A stretch of 35,156 nucleotides of DNA. Origin: Opitutaceae bacterium UBA2377 (lineage in GTDB: Bacteria > Verrucomicrobiota > Verrucomicrobiia > Opitutales > Opitutaceae). Below the pieces are notes generated by a model. It saw only the letters and a program-made list of their open reading frames with translations, was not told the DNA's origin and ran no database searches. Below, piece after piece: positions 17,039 through 25,027 of this stretch. Location: positions 70,769 to 105,924 of the forward strand of contig DDSZ01000012.1 in NCBI GenBank assembly GCA_002344205.1, in the 5' to 3' direction. Each line of letters opens with the position of its first letter. Within the stretch, counting starts at the first letter, position 1. The position numbers and the translations under genes were made by a program.

Positions 17039-18793
17039 TCAGTCCGTGTGCGGCGGCGTTTCCGGCTCGGGCGCGGCTTCTGTCACGGGGGCGGAAGCAG
17101 GCTTGGTCTCTTCGGTCACCTCGGCCGTCGGCGCCGGGGCTTCGGTGGCGGGCGCCTCGGGGAAGTTCTCCGGATCGTGCTCCTCGCCCTCGACCTCTTT
17201 CTTGCGCGCCTCGACCATCGGCGGCGGCGCAAAGAGCCGGCCATCGATGAACTCGGTCACATAGCCTTCGGTGACGAGCCAGCGCAGGTCGCCCTGCATG
17301 CGGGCCAGTTTTTCGCGGGATTCCACGGGCAGCTCGGGCGCAGCGGCGCCCTCGACCGGCTGCGGCAGCGCGATGCCAAGGAACTTGGCGCCCAGCTCGC
17401 TCGCGCGGACCATCGGGTGCGCCTCGATGAAACCGATCAGTGCACCGATGCTGTCCGCGAAGGTCTGGCCCGGCGTGCGGAACTTGCGCTTGACCGCGCA
17501 CACGTAGGAGACGCCCTTGGAACCCTTCTTGAAGATGGTGAAATGCTCGCGGCGCAGGCGGCCGCGCAGCGCGTTGGCGGTGTCGAGCGGGAACCGGCGC
17601 TGGCGCTCCAGCGCGCCCTCGATGGCGCGGCGGATTTCGCCGGGCGGGATATCCACACAAATCCGGCCGTGAAAGCGCACCGTCTCATAGCTGCGCACCA
17701 CGCGGTCGCGGGCCTGGGTGAGCAGGTAAGCGCGGGCCTCCTCGGGTGAATCGAAACTGAGTGCCGCAGGTTCAGCCGGCGCTTCGGCCGCGGGTGCGGT
17801 CTCGGCGGGCGTAGCGGCGTCCGCCGGGGCGCTGTCGGCGGCCGGCGCCGCCGGTTTTTCCGCCACGGGCTGCTTCCAGGTGTAGCGCGTGACCTTCTTC
17901 ATCTTTTCCAGCCACTGCTGCACCACCTCGGGATCGCGCACGGTCTCAATGCGACCCCGGAAGGCCTCGAGCGACATGCCCTTGATCCGCGTGGCATGGT
18001 GCTGCTGCACCAGTTGGTTGTAGCGATGGTAATTCGGCGGCCCCAGCAGCTCGCCGGTCACGGTGCATTTGTTGATGACCTGGTAGTTCCCCTTCGGCGC
18101 CTCGACCTCGACTTCCGACGTGTCAAAAAACATGCCGAGGTGCCGGCTGATCACATGGGCAATCGCGGCCTCTTCGCTTTCGAAAGGAATGCCGTCCGGC
18201 ACGGAAACATACAGCGGGCTCTTGTCCGCGCTGCCGTCGGCCGCCGGTTTGCGCGCTAGCACCGCCACGAAGCGGTCCTCCTTGGCGATGACCGTGCGGG
18301 CGATCTCGAACAGCTCGATCGTCCGGCAGGAGCCGCGGATGGTCTTGGCGAGGGCGTTGAAACTCGTGTCCTCGGGGTAAAAAGTGACGGCAAAATGCGG
18401 GCTGTCGTAGGGACCGCGGTTGAAATCACCGCGCGGACCCTGCTGGCGGAAGTTGCGCTCGCCACCTTCGTCGCGCCGCGGGCCGCCCTGCGGGTGCTCC
18501 CGGCGGGGCCGGCGATCAACGGTTGCGGGCGCCTCGGCGCCGCCGGTCGGGCCGTCACCCGGCGCACCGGCCGGCTTGCGAAAGGCGCGGCGGTCGGGCC
18601 GGGGATTCGCCCCGGGACCGGGCCGGCGGTCTTCGCGCCGGGGCGGACGGTCGCCGCGCTCCCGCCGCTCCGGGGCGGCGTCAGCCTGTTTGTCCTGGGT
18701 CCACTGGGTGCCAAAGCTGAAGCTCTGGAGCTGGGACAGGTCTAACTTGTTGAAATCCGTCGACGGATTTTCCTTGGCGGCTTGGTCGTCCAT
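17039..18793 (-). CDS. Conserved hypothetical protein, Arg/Gly-rich N-terminus and winged-helix-like C-terminus
   Basis: A 584-residue protein whose function I do not recognise. Residues about 38-130 are low-complexity and basic, full of RRE, DRRP, RPDRR and RGDFN words resembling RNA-binding RGG-like tails. A globular part follows (about 130-310; HFAVTFYPEDTSFNALAKTI, ISRHLGMFFDTSEVEV), then an Ala/Pro linker at about 312-345, a second globular part (350-440; SYETVRFHGRICVDIPPGEI), and a C-terminal segment with winged-helix flavour (FIEAHPMVRASELGAKFLG, DLRWLVTEGYVTEFIDGRLF), ending in an acidic Ala/Glu/Pro tail. A role with RNA or DNA is an inference from composition. A terminator-like hairpin ends six bases before its start. 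Confidence 0.8.
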   Translation of the reverse strand: MDDQAAKENPSTDFNKLDLSQLQSFSFGTQWTQDKQADAAPERRERGDRPPRREDRRPGPGANPRPDRRAFRKPAGAPGDGPTGGAEAPATVDRRPRREHPQGGPRRDEGGERNFRQQGPRGDFNRGPYDSPHFAVTFYPEDTSFNALAKTIRGSCRTIELFEIARTVIAKEDRFVAVLARKPAADGSADKSPLYVSVPDGIPFESEEAAIAHVISRHLGMFFDTSEVEVEAPKGNYQVINKCTVTGELLGPPNYHRYNQLVQQHHATRIKGMSLEAFRGRIETVRDPEVVQQWLEKMKKVTRYTWKQPVAEKPAAPAADSAPADAATPAETAPAAEAPAEPAALSFDSPEEARAYLLTQARDRVVRSYETVRFHGRICVDIPPGEIRRAIEGALERQRRFPLDTANALRGRLRREHFTIFKKGSKGVSYVCAVKRKFRTPGQTFADSIGALIGFIEAHPMVRASELGAKFLGIALPQPVEGAAAPELPVESREKLARMQGDLRWLVTEGYVTEFIDGRLFAPPPMVEARKKEVEGEEHDPENFPEAPATEAPAPTAEVTEETKPASAPVTEAAPEPETPPHTD

Positions 18794-18798
18794 TTAGT

Positions 18799-18822
18799 CA
18801 AAAAGCGGGTCGGTAAACCCGC
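18799..18822 (-). terminator. Intrinsic terminator-like hairpin just before the 584-residue protein gene
   Basis: On the minus strand a GCGGGT stem, six-base loop TTACCG and ACCCGC stem are followed at once by TTTTTG. This is a classic stem plus U-tract, yet it ends only six bases before the ATG at 18793. It may terminate the upstream desaturase transcript or act as an attenuator for the downstream gene. Confidence 0.6.
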
Positions 18823-18845
18823 GCAGGTGGTCTTGCTTGGTAGTT

Positions 18846-18883
18846 CGGTGCGGTTACGGTCGCCCCGCAGTCTCCACGCACCG
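18846..18883 (-). other. Leader stem-loop upstream of the terminator
   Basis: Seven-base arms CGGTGCG (18846-18852) and CGCACCG (18877-18883) can close a 24-base loop in the 135-base gap between desaturase and the 584-residue protein gene. Together with the terminator-like hairpin downstream it could form a structured leader. I see no match to a riboswitch class I know. Confidence 0.3.
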
Positions 18884-18928
18884 GGCGGTGAAGCAAGCGC
18901 TTTTCGGCCCGCCGCCGGCCGTGCAAAA

Positions 18929-19948
18929 TCAGGCCGCCGACTTCTGCGGCAGCGCGATCTCCGGCCGGTAGGTCGGATCCTGCTTCTGCTTTTGCAGCAC
19001 TGTCGCGATCTCGCACCACGCGGCGATGAGGCCGGGACAGCGCGGCAGGTCATGTTTGATCGCCCGGTGCAGTCGCGGCAGGTTGTAGCACGGCACCGCC
19101 GCATACATGTGATGCTCGGTGTGGTAGTTCATCTGCCAGTAGAGGAAGCGCACGATCGCCGGCGGCATGATCGTGCGGCAGCAGAGCCGGAAGTCCGGCA
19201 CGTTGTCCACACGGCCCGTGTGCTGCGCGTTGTTGCAGAGAAAAAAGAGCCAGCCGCCGATGAAAACCGGGAGCGAAACGATGACGGGGATCATCCACTG
19301 GCCGAAATACAGCGCCACCGCCGCGATCAGCACGTGGCCGCCGAGCACCACCCGGGCCCAGAAGATCGGCGTGCGCCGCATCGCCATCTGGTCCGGCGGG
19401 AAACACACCGCCTCCCAGCCGCCCTCGCTGCCGATCTTTCCGCGCGCGATGCGCCAGGTGTATTTCATCGTCCACCAGAACCCGCGGATATTGACCACCG
19501 CCGACTCGATGAAATTCAACAGCGTGAGCTTAACCGGCAGCACCACTTCCTGGTCATCCGGCGGGTGCAGCGTGTAGCGGTGATGCCGCTGGTGGCTGGC
19601 GTTGAACATGTCCGGGTGCAGCCACGCGCAGAAGGAGAGCACGCGGACGAAGAACGAGTTCAGCGCCTTGGTCTTGAAGACGGTGTTGTGCCCCAGTTCG
19701 TGCATGCCGTTGATGTGAAACTGTGAGACCGTGCCGTGCAGGAACAGGCACAGCAGCGTCCACGGCCATGCCCAGTGCGCCCACGACCACCACGTCAGGA
19801 AGCCCGTCGCGGCCACGATGGCGAGATAACCGCCGGTCTGGCCGAAGGCACGCCAGTCGCTGCGCTCATGCAGGCGCTTGAACTCGGCGGCGGGAATCGG
19901 GGTGCGATACCAGTCGATGACGGCGACCGGCTTGGCAGGGGTGTCCAT
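18929..19948 (-). CDS. Membrane fatty acid desaturase
   Basis: A 339-residue di-iron membrane desaturase with three histidine boxes: HELGH (83-87), HQRHH (119-123) and HTEHH (276-280). Hydrophobic helices lie at about 38-56, 60-78, 195-215 and 217-237. Such enzymes insert double bonds into membrane lipid acyl chains or hydroxylate related substrates; the exact reaction cannot be told. CNNAQHTG near residue 240 adds a further conserved His. The start ATG at 19948 has a possible weak AGGA four bases upstream. It lies downstream of tRNA-Leu on the same strand. Confidence 0.9.
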   Translation of the reverse strand: MDTPAKPVAVIDWYRTPIPAAEFKRLHERSDWRAFGQTGGYLAIVAATGFLTWWSWAHWAWPWTLLCLFLHGTVSQFHINGMHELGHNTVFKTKALNSFFVRVLSFCAWLHPDMFNASHQRHHRYTLHPPDDQEVVLPVKLTLLNFIESAVVNIRGFWWTMKYTWRIARGKIGSEGGWEAVCFPPDQMAMRRTPIFWARVVLGGHVLIAAVALYFGQWMIPVIVSLPVFIGGWLFFLCNNAQHTGRVDNVPDFRLCCRTIMPPAIVRFLYWQMNYHTEHHMYAAVPCYNLPRLHRAIKHDLPRCPGLIAAWCEIATVLQKQKQDPTYRPEIALPQKSAA

Positions 19949-20033
19949 GGGTCCTGCACGTAAGAAGCCTGCGCCGGCAAATCAAGCCCGATGGCGCTGA
20001 ATACTCAACGGATCCGCGCCGCGGATGGCCGCG

Positions 20034-20064
20034 CCATGCGCAGCTCCAACGGAGCGAAGCATGG
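20034..20064 (-). terminator. Hairpin at the tRNA-Leu 3' end
   Basis: Arms CCATGC and GCATGG with a second inner stem GCTCC/GGAGC and a tri-base loop form a 31-base hairpin that includes the encoded CCA end. There is no T-tract, so it may help tRNA 3' processing or termination, or be coincidental. Confidence 0.3.
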
Positions 20065-20146
20065 TGCTCAGGACAGGACTCGAACCTGCACGCCTTACGG
20101 CACACGCCCCTCAAACGTGTGTGTCTACCAATTCCACCACCTGAGC
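20062..20146 (-). tRNA. tRNA-Leu (anticodon GAG)
   Basis: An 85-base class II tRNA on the minus strand. Acceptor arms GCTCAGG and CCTGAGC pair perfectly, and CCA is encoded. The D-arm TGGAATTGGTAGACAC is typical of tRNA-Leu, the anticodon loop TTGAGGG gives GAG (reads CTC/CTT), the long variable arm has the stem GCC-GTAA-GGC, and the T-arm contains GGTTCGAGTCC. It lies between the kinase and desaturase genes. Confidence 0.96.
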
Positions 20147-20241
20147 AGTGATCTACGGGAAGGCGGAATAAGTGAAATCCCGCGGACGTTGTAAAGCCCT
20201 GAAGTGAAAATAACCGGCCGGCCGCTTCCCTGCCCGCCGGT

Positions 20242-22902
20242 TCAGCGGCCGGCACCCACGACGCACACGATGCGGAACCCGACATTGAAGGCCCGGGAGC
20301 CTTCATCGGTATGGCGATAGGCGACGGCAAGATTGCTGCGGTCGTAGCTGTTGAAGGCCGCACCCCGCATGCCGTTGGCCCGACCGCCGATGCGCTCCCA
20401 AACGTTGCCACCGAGGTCGTAGATGCCATGGCGGTTGGCCGGGAACGACCCGACCGGGGCCGCGCGCGGATAACCATCATTATAGCCCGCAATCGGCGTC
20501 CAGTTGCTCGGCCAATCGGTGCCCGGCGCCTCGACCCCGTTGTAATTGCCGACGGAACCCGGCGGCGGCCATTGGTTGCCCCAAGGGAAGGTGTCGGGAC
20601 CGGCGGCAGCCTCCCACTCCGCATCGGTCGGCAGCCGGTATTCCTGGTTGGCCGCGAGCCGGCCTTCGCGACGCTCCTTCTCCGTGAGCCAACGGCAAAA
20701 GGCCCTGATATCCTCGTCATTGATACCGACGACCGGATGGGCCGGGCCTTGGGTGTAGCCCGGGGTGCGCCAATTGTCGCCCTTTTGCTTCCAACTGCCG
20801 GCCTGCACGGAGAACATGCCCTCGGTGGCATTGTGTCCCGTCGCGTTCACAAACGCCTCGAAATCCTGCACGCGCGTCTCCCAGATCGAGACCAGCACAC
20901 CGATCCCCGGCACCGGCAAAAACTTCATGCCCAAGGTATTCTCGTGCGCCTCGCCGGACTGCGGGTAAGGCAGCCGCTGCAGGAAGATGTTTTCCCGGAC
21001 GGTCTGGCGGGAGGCCACCCTGAGCGCAACCGCCGAGGACTGGTGACCGGCGAGCCGCAGTTCATAGTCGTAGTGTCCCGGCAGCACCTCCTGCAAGACA
21101 AGTGGGGTAACTCCAATCTGCCGGCCACCGGCCCACACTTGGGCACCACCGGGCACCGAGTTCAGCTCGATGCCGCCCGCCAAGAATCCCGCCTGCGCCG
21201 CAGCCGTGCGGTTGCGCATCACGTCCACCGCGGCCTTTTGCTCCGGCCAGCCCGGGCGGGTGAAAGTCACCTCATAACGCCCGGTGGGCAGATTTTCCAA
21301 GTTCGCCGGCGTGCGCCCGCTCCGCGTGACCTCACCGCGCAGGACATAGTCCAATCCCGCCGGCTCGGTGCTCAGGGTGACGGTGCCCGTGCTGCGAACC
21401 AGCGCGACGTTGAGTTCGGCAAACCGGTTCTCCACCACCTCGATCTCACCGGACCATTCCTCATAACCGTCGAGCCTCACGCGGACGGGATACTTGCCCA
21501 GCCGCTGGTCGCGCAGGTTGAGCGGCGAGCGCTCCAGCGCGATCGCCCCCACCTGCACTTCCGCTCCGGCCGGCGTGGTGCGGACCACGATACCGCCGCG
21601 GGCGGCGGCTTGGCGCGCGGCTTCCCAGGCCGCGAGGCGGGCGGGCCAGCGGGAAGCCACTTCCGTCTGATAAGCCACCGGTGCCCGGCGCAAGAAATCA
21701 TCCACCACGCCCTGAACTTCGTCGCGCAAGGCCGGCGGCGAACCGTCCGCCATGGAGTCGATTCGGCCGAGCACCATCGCCCGGGCCGGCTCCCAGACGG
21801 TCCGGATTTGCTCGGCCGCCCGGCGTTCCTCCCGAGCCGGCGCATAAACGGCAAAATAATAGCCGGCCGCCCCGGCCAACACGCAGACCGCGGCCACCGC
21901 GGCGAAAAGCGGCGCCCGTGATTTGCCCGGCTTGGGTGCGGATACCGGCGCGGGCGCAGGCGTGGCCACCGGCGCAGTCACCGCCGGGGAAGTCGCAGGC
22001 GGAGGGATTGCGCCGCGCGAATCCCGGGCGGCCAGCCCCAGTTGCTCGGCTACTTCCAGCGCACTTTGCGGCCGGTCCCGCGCTTCCTTCGCCAAACAGG
22101 CGGCGATCACGGACTCCCATGCGGCCGGGACGGGCGCGGCTGTGATGCCCAGTTCGGCCCGCCGCGCATTCACGCCGGGCGGCACCTTGTTCTGCACCTG
22201 CAAGATGATGTTCCCCGAGTGAAACGGCGGCTTGCCCGTGAGGAGCTCATAGAGCGTCGCCCCCATCGCATAGACGTCGTCCGTGACGGCGGGCTTGTCG
22301 CCCATCATCTGCTGCGGGCTCATGTAAACCGGCGTGCCGCTGGAGCCGGCCTGCTGCGAGACGCGCGACACGCTGTCGCTCACGCTCGCCGCGATGCCGA
22401 AATCCGCCACCTTCAGGTCGCCCGCCCGGTCGAGCATGAGGTTCGCGGGCTTCAGGTCGCGATGCACCAGCTGCACCTCGCGGTGCGCGTATTCCAGGGC
22501 CTCACACAACTGCCGCACCCAGCCCGCCAGCGTCTCCGGCGCAAACACCTCGCCGGGCTGCTCCAGCCGCTTGGCGGCCAGGGTGCCGCCCTCGACATAC
22601 TCCATGGTGATGCCGCACAACGCGCCGGCCTCGACGAAATCGTAGGTGCGCAGGATGCGCGGGTGGCTGAGGCGCTGGCTCTTCGCGGTCTCGCGCTTGA
22701 GCTCCTTCACCGCCACCGGGTCGTTGGCCACGATCTCGGGCAGCATCTTGATCGCCACCTCCCGCTCCAGCGAGTCATCCCGCGCCAGCCACACGACGCC
22801 CATCCCGCCGCGCCCGAGCAGGCGCTTGAGGGTGTAACGTCCGAAAATCTTCTGGCCTTGCGAAAAGCCCTTGATGGTCGCGCCAAGATCGAGGTCGTTC
22901 AT
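20242..22902 (-). CDS. Ser/Thr protein kinase with PEGA repeats and SUMF1-like domain
   Basis: An 886-residue membrane protein. The N-terminal Hanks-type kinase (about 22-290) has the glycine loop GRGGMG (30-35), Lys52 in VAIK, HRDLKPAN with Asp149, and DFG at 167-169, so it should be active. A Pro/Ala linker leads to one transmembrane helix (331-353). Outside the membrane are a helical segment, three PEGA-like domains (about 437-503, 506-573, 577-642) and a C-terminal SUMF1/FGE-sulfatase-type domain (about 655-883; NTLGMKFLPVPG, YRLPTDAEWEAAAG, GNVWER, GFRIVCV). It probably senses an envelope ligand and phosphorylates cytoplasmic proteins. It starts at an ATG preceded by a real Shine-Dalgarno sequence, unlike most neighbours. 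Confidence 0.92.
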   Translation of the reverse strand: MNDLDLGATIKGFSQGQKIFGRYTLKRLLGRGGMGVVWLARDDSLEREVAIKMLPEIVANDPVAVKELKRETAKSQRLSHPRILRTYDFVEAGALCGITMEYVEGGTLAAKRLEQPGEVFAPETLAGWVRQLCEALEYAHREVQLVHRDLKPANLMLDRAGDLKVADFGIAASVSDSVSRVSQQAGSSGTPVYMSPQQMMGDKPAVTDDVYAMGATLYELLTGKPPFHSGNIILQVQNKVPPGVNARRAELGITAAPVPAAWESVIAACLAKEARDRPQSALEVAEQLGLAARDSRGAIPPPATSPAVTAPVATPAPAPVSAPKPGKSRAPLFAAVAAVCVLAGAAGYYFAVYAPAREERRAAEQIRTVWEPARAMVLGRIDSMADGSPPALRDEVQGVVDDFLRRAPVAYQTEVASRWPARLAAWEAARQAAARGGIVVRTTPAGAEVQVGAIALERSPLNLRDQRLGKYPVRVRLDGYEEWSGEIEVVENRFAELNVALVRSTGTVTLSTEPAGLDYVLRGEVTRSGRTPANLENLPTGRYEVTFTRPGWPEQKAAVDVMRNRTAAAQAGFLAGGIELNSVPGGAQVWAGGRQIGVTPLVLQEVLPGHYDYELRLAGHQSSAVALRVASRQTVRENIFLQRLPYPQSGEAHENTLGMKFLPVPGIGVLVSIWETRVQDFEAFVNATGHNATEGMFSVQAGSWKQKGDNWRTPGYTQGPAHPVVGINDEDIRAFCRWLTEKERREGRLAANQEYRLPTDAEWEAAAGPDTFPWGNQWPPPGSVGNYNGVEAPGTDWPSNWTPIAGYNDGYPRAAPVGSFPANRHGIYDLGGNVWERIGGRANGMRGAAFNSYDRSNLAVAYRHTDEGSRAFNVGFRIVCVVGAGR

Positions 22903-22909
22903 CGGTAAA

Positions 22910-22936
22910 CTCCCTTTTTGGCAGATCCCCTGCCAA
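22910..22936 (-). promoter_or_regulatory. Kinase ribosome binding site with adjacent hairpin
   Basis: GGGAG at 22910-22914 lies seven bases before the kinase ATG, one of the few clear Shine-Dalgarno sequences in this window. Directly upstream, TTGGCA and TGCCAA (22931-22936 and 22918-22923) form a perfect six-base stem with a seven-base loop. The hairpin could tune ribosome access or end pyrD mRNA. Confidence 0.5.
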
Positions 22937-22959
22937 CGGAAAGCAGCAAATGCCGCCGC

Positions 22960-24024
22960 TCAGCGTCGTTGCCGGTCGGAGAGCGCCCACGCGAGGCGGC
23001 CGGCGAAAAACGGGCCGCGGTAGATCAACCCGCTGTAAAGCTGCACCAGGCTGGCGCCCGCATCGAGCTTCTCGGCCGCGCTCGCGAAATCCGTGATCCC
23101 GCCCACACCGATGATCGGCAGCCGGCCCGCCGTGGCCCGCGCGATGTAATTGATAATCTCGGTCGAGCGCCGGCGCAGCGGCCGCCCGCTCAAGCCGCCC
23201 ACCTCGCCCGCCGCGGCCAGCGCGCCCGGCCGGGCCAGCGTGGTATTGGTCGCAATGATGCCATCGAGCCGGAACTCCTCGACCACGGCCAGCACCCGGT
23301 CGATCTGGCGGAAATTCAAATCCGGCGCGATTTTCAGCAGCAGCGGCTTGCGCGCTTTTCCGGCGGCCGCAGCGCGGTCGCGGTTGGCCGCCGCCACGGC
23401 GCCGAGCAATTCGCGCAAGCGGTCCTCGTCCTGCAGCCGCCGCAGATCCGGGGTGTTGGGACTGCTCACGTTGAGCACGAGGTAGTCGGCCTGATCCGCC
23501 AGCAGCTCAAAACTGCCGAGGTAATCGGCCACGGCCTGGTCAATCGGCGCGACTTTGGACTTGCCGAGGTTGATGCCGAGCGGGATGCGGCGTTGCCCGG
23601 GGCCGGGCCGCCCGGCGAGCCGCGCGGCCACGGCCGCGGCGCCGTCGTTGTTGAAACCCATGCGGTTGATCACCGCCTCCTCCGCCGGGTAGCGGAAGAG
23701 CCGCGGCCGATCGTTGCCCGGCTGCCGCAGGAGCGTGACCGTGCCGATCTCGACATGCCCGAAGCCCAGCGCCGCCGCCGCCGGCCAGGCGCGGGCATTC
23801 TTGTCGAAACCGGCCGCCAGCCCCACCGCATTCGGAAAACGCAGCCCAAAGCACTCGACCGGCCGGCGGGCCGCGGCCGGCAGACGGTTGCACGCCTCCA
23901 TGATCCGGCAAACCGGACCCAACCGCCCCAAAGCCGCCAGCGCATCCACGCCCAGTTCATGCGCATGCTCGGAGTCGAGCCGGAAGAGCAGCGGACGCAG
24001 GATGGATTCGTAAAAATGCCCCAT
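22960..24024 (-). CDS. pyrD: Dihydroorotate dehydrogenase (quinone), class 2
   Basis: A 354-residue class 2 PyrD that oxidises dihydroorotate to orotate using membrane quinone. The N-terminus YESILRPLLFRLDSEHAHEL is the membrane-associated helix of class 2 enzymes. FMN-site and active-site landmarks are LAAGFDKN, RMGFNNDG, LNVSSPNTPDLR with the catalytic Ser, LLKIAPDL and IIGVGGI. I choose the ATG at 24024 (MGHFYESI), which matches family starts; an ATG at 24051 would add nine residues. It is separate from pyrRBC. The kinase gene follows after 57 bases and may be co-transcribed. Confidence 0.93.
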   Translation of the reverse strand: MGHFYESILRPLLFRLDSEHAHELGVDALAALGRLGPVCRIMEACNRLPAAARRPVECFGLRFPNAVGLAAGFDKNARAWPAAAALGFGHVEIGTVTLLRQPGNDRPRLFRYPAEEAVINRMGFNNDGAAAVAARLAGRPGPGQRRIPLGINLGKSKVAPIDQAVADYLGSFELLADQADYLVLNVSSPNTPDLRRLQDEDRLRELLGAVAAANRDRAAAAGKARKPLLLKIAPDLNFRQIDRVLAVVEEFRLDGIIATNTTLARPGALAAAGEVGGLSGRPLRRRSTEIINYIARATAGRLPIIGVGGITDFASAAEKLDAGASLVQLYSGLIYRGPFFAGRLAWALSDRQRR

Positions 24025-24186
24025 GGGCGCGACAGTGAAACCACCCGACAAAAAATCAAGTGCCGCGACACCTAAATCCTTGGACCGGCCCCGTTTTCAG
24101 CATCCGCCGCCCCCTCCGCAAATCGGTGCGTTTTCTGCTTGTTTTTTGAAACTCGCCTAGCACGCTGCGCGACAATTTACCGCTTC

Positions 24187-24966
24187 ATGGCCAAAGCTAC
24201 TTCCACTCTCGATTGGTGCGTTATCCGACTCGGCGAAGACCACAACTGGTGGGTGCATGAGACCAGCGATCCCGTGCGCTGGGATGTGGACGGCCTCAGC
24301 ATCGTGGACCCCCGCCAAGTCAGCCACCTCATCGAACTCGTGGACGCCCTGCGCGACTACGGCTTCGACCAGGATGTGTTCGAGTCCGCCTTCATCCCTT
24401 TCCGCATCGAGAAAGACCTCGGCAACGGCAAGGTCCGCCTCAAGCGCGTGAAAGATTCGCTCTTCGAGTCCGACGACAAGCTCTTCGCCCTCGCCGACAC
24501 GCTCGACGAGGAGAACGGCCCCTACGCCGACCTGCTCGACCACCTCACCCGCTGCCGCGTGAAGATGCTCAACGACCTCTTCGAGTTCGAATCCAAACTC
24601 ACCGTGGACGAGGTCGAGGACGAGATCCGCGAGGAGCAGAACGCCAGCTTTATCGAGGGCAAGGCCATCCACACCTTCGAGGAACTCTCCGCCATCCTGG
24701 ATTTCATGCCCGCCGGGTATGAGTCCGACGACGAGGCCCCCGCCAAGGAAATCGACGAAGACGAGGATCTCCCCGAGATCGACGCCGAGGAAGAGGAGAA
24801 ACTCAAAAACGACGGCTCCCTCAAGTGGGACGAAGACGACGAGGATGCCGATGACGAGGAAGGCAAGGACGGCGACAAAGAAAAAGACGAGGATGAGGAC
24901 GACGACGGCGACGAAGATGACGCCGACGAGGACGAGCGTCCCGCCAAGCGCTCGCGGAAGCGCTGA
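24187..24966 (+). CDS. Hypothetical protein with highly acidic C-terminal tail
   Basis: A 259-residue protein I cannot assign. The N-terminal 170 residues look globular and mixed (LDWCVIRLGEDHNWWVH, VSHLIELVDALRDYGF, HTFEELSAILDFMPAGY). Residues about 175-250 are almost entirely Asp, Glu and Lys, and the last ten are basic (RPAKRSRKR). Acidic tails of this kind occur in proteins that bind basic partners, but no function is claimed. I choose the ATG at 24187; an ATG at 24139 would add residues from a region that looks like a leader. A possible -35 TTGAAA at 24146 is followed by a poor -10 at 19 bases. Confidence 0.8.
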   Translation: MAKATSTLDWCVIRLGEDHNWWVHETSDPVRWDVDGLSIVDPRQVSHLIELVDALRDYGFDQDVFESAFIPFRIEKDLGNGKVRLKRVKDSLFESDDKLFALADTLDEENGPYADLLDHLTRCRVKMLNDLFEFESKLTVDEVEDEIREEQNASFIEGKAIHTFEELSAILDFMPAGYESDDEAPAKEIDEDEDLPEIDAEEEEKLKNDGSLKWDEDDEDADDEEGKDGDKEKDEDEDDDGDEDDADEDERPAKRSRKR

Positions 24967-25027
24967 GCCCGCGCCCGCAGCGGACGGGGTTGCGTTTTGC
25001 CCGCGATTGGCCCACCACCCACGCAGC

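Noticed and set aside
18782..19726. 314-residue open frame on the plus strand opposite the desaturase
   Set aside because: Composition (Arg/His/Ala) is that of an antisense shadow; all three His boxes are on the minus strand.
20311..21921. 536-residue open frame on the plus strand opposite the kinase gene
   Set aside because: It is a G+C-driven shadow of the kinase reading frame, His/Arg/Gly-rich with no recognisable domain, while the minus strand holds clear kinase, PEGA and SUMF1 motifs.
24146..24176. Promoter TTGAAA with GACAAT 19 bases later before the acidic-tail gene
   Set aside because: Spacing is long and the -10 is poor; not enough to call.
24820..24950. GAC/GAG-rich low-complexity DNA as a possible tandem repeat
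   Set aside because: It is explained by Asp/Glu codons of the acidic tail and has no fixed repeat unit.
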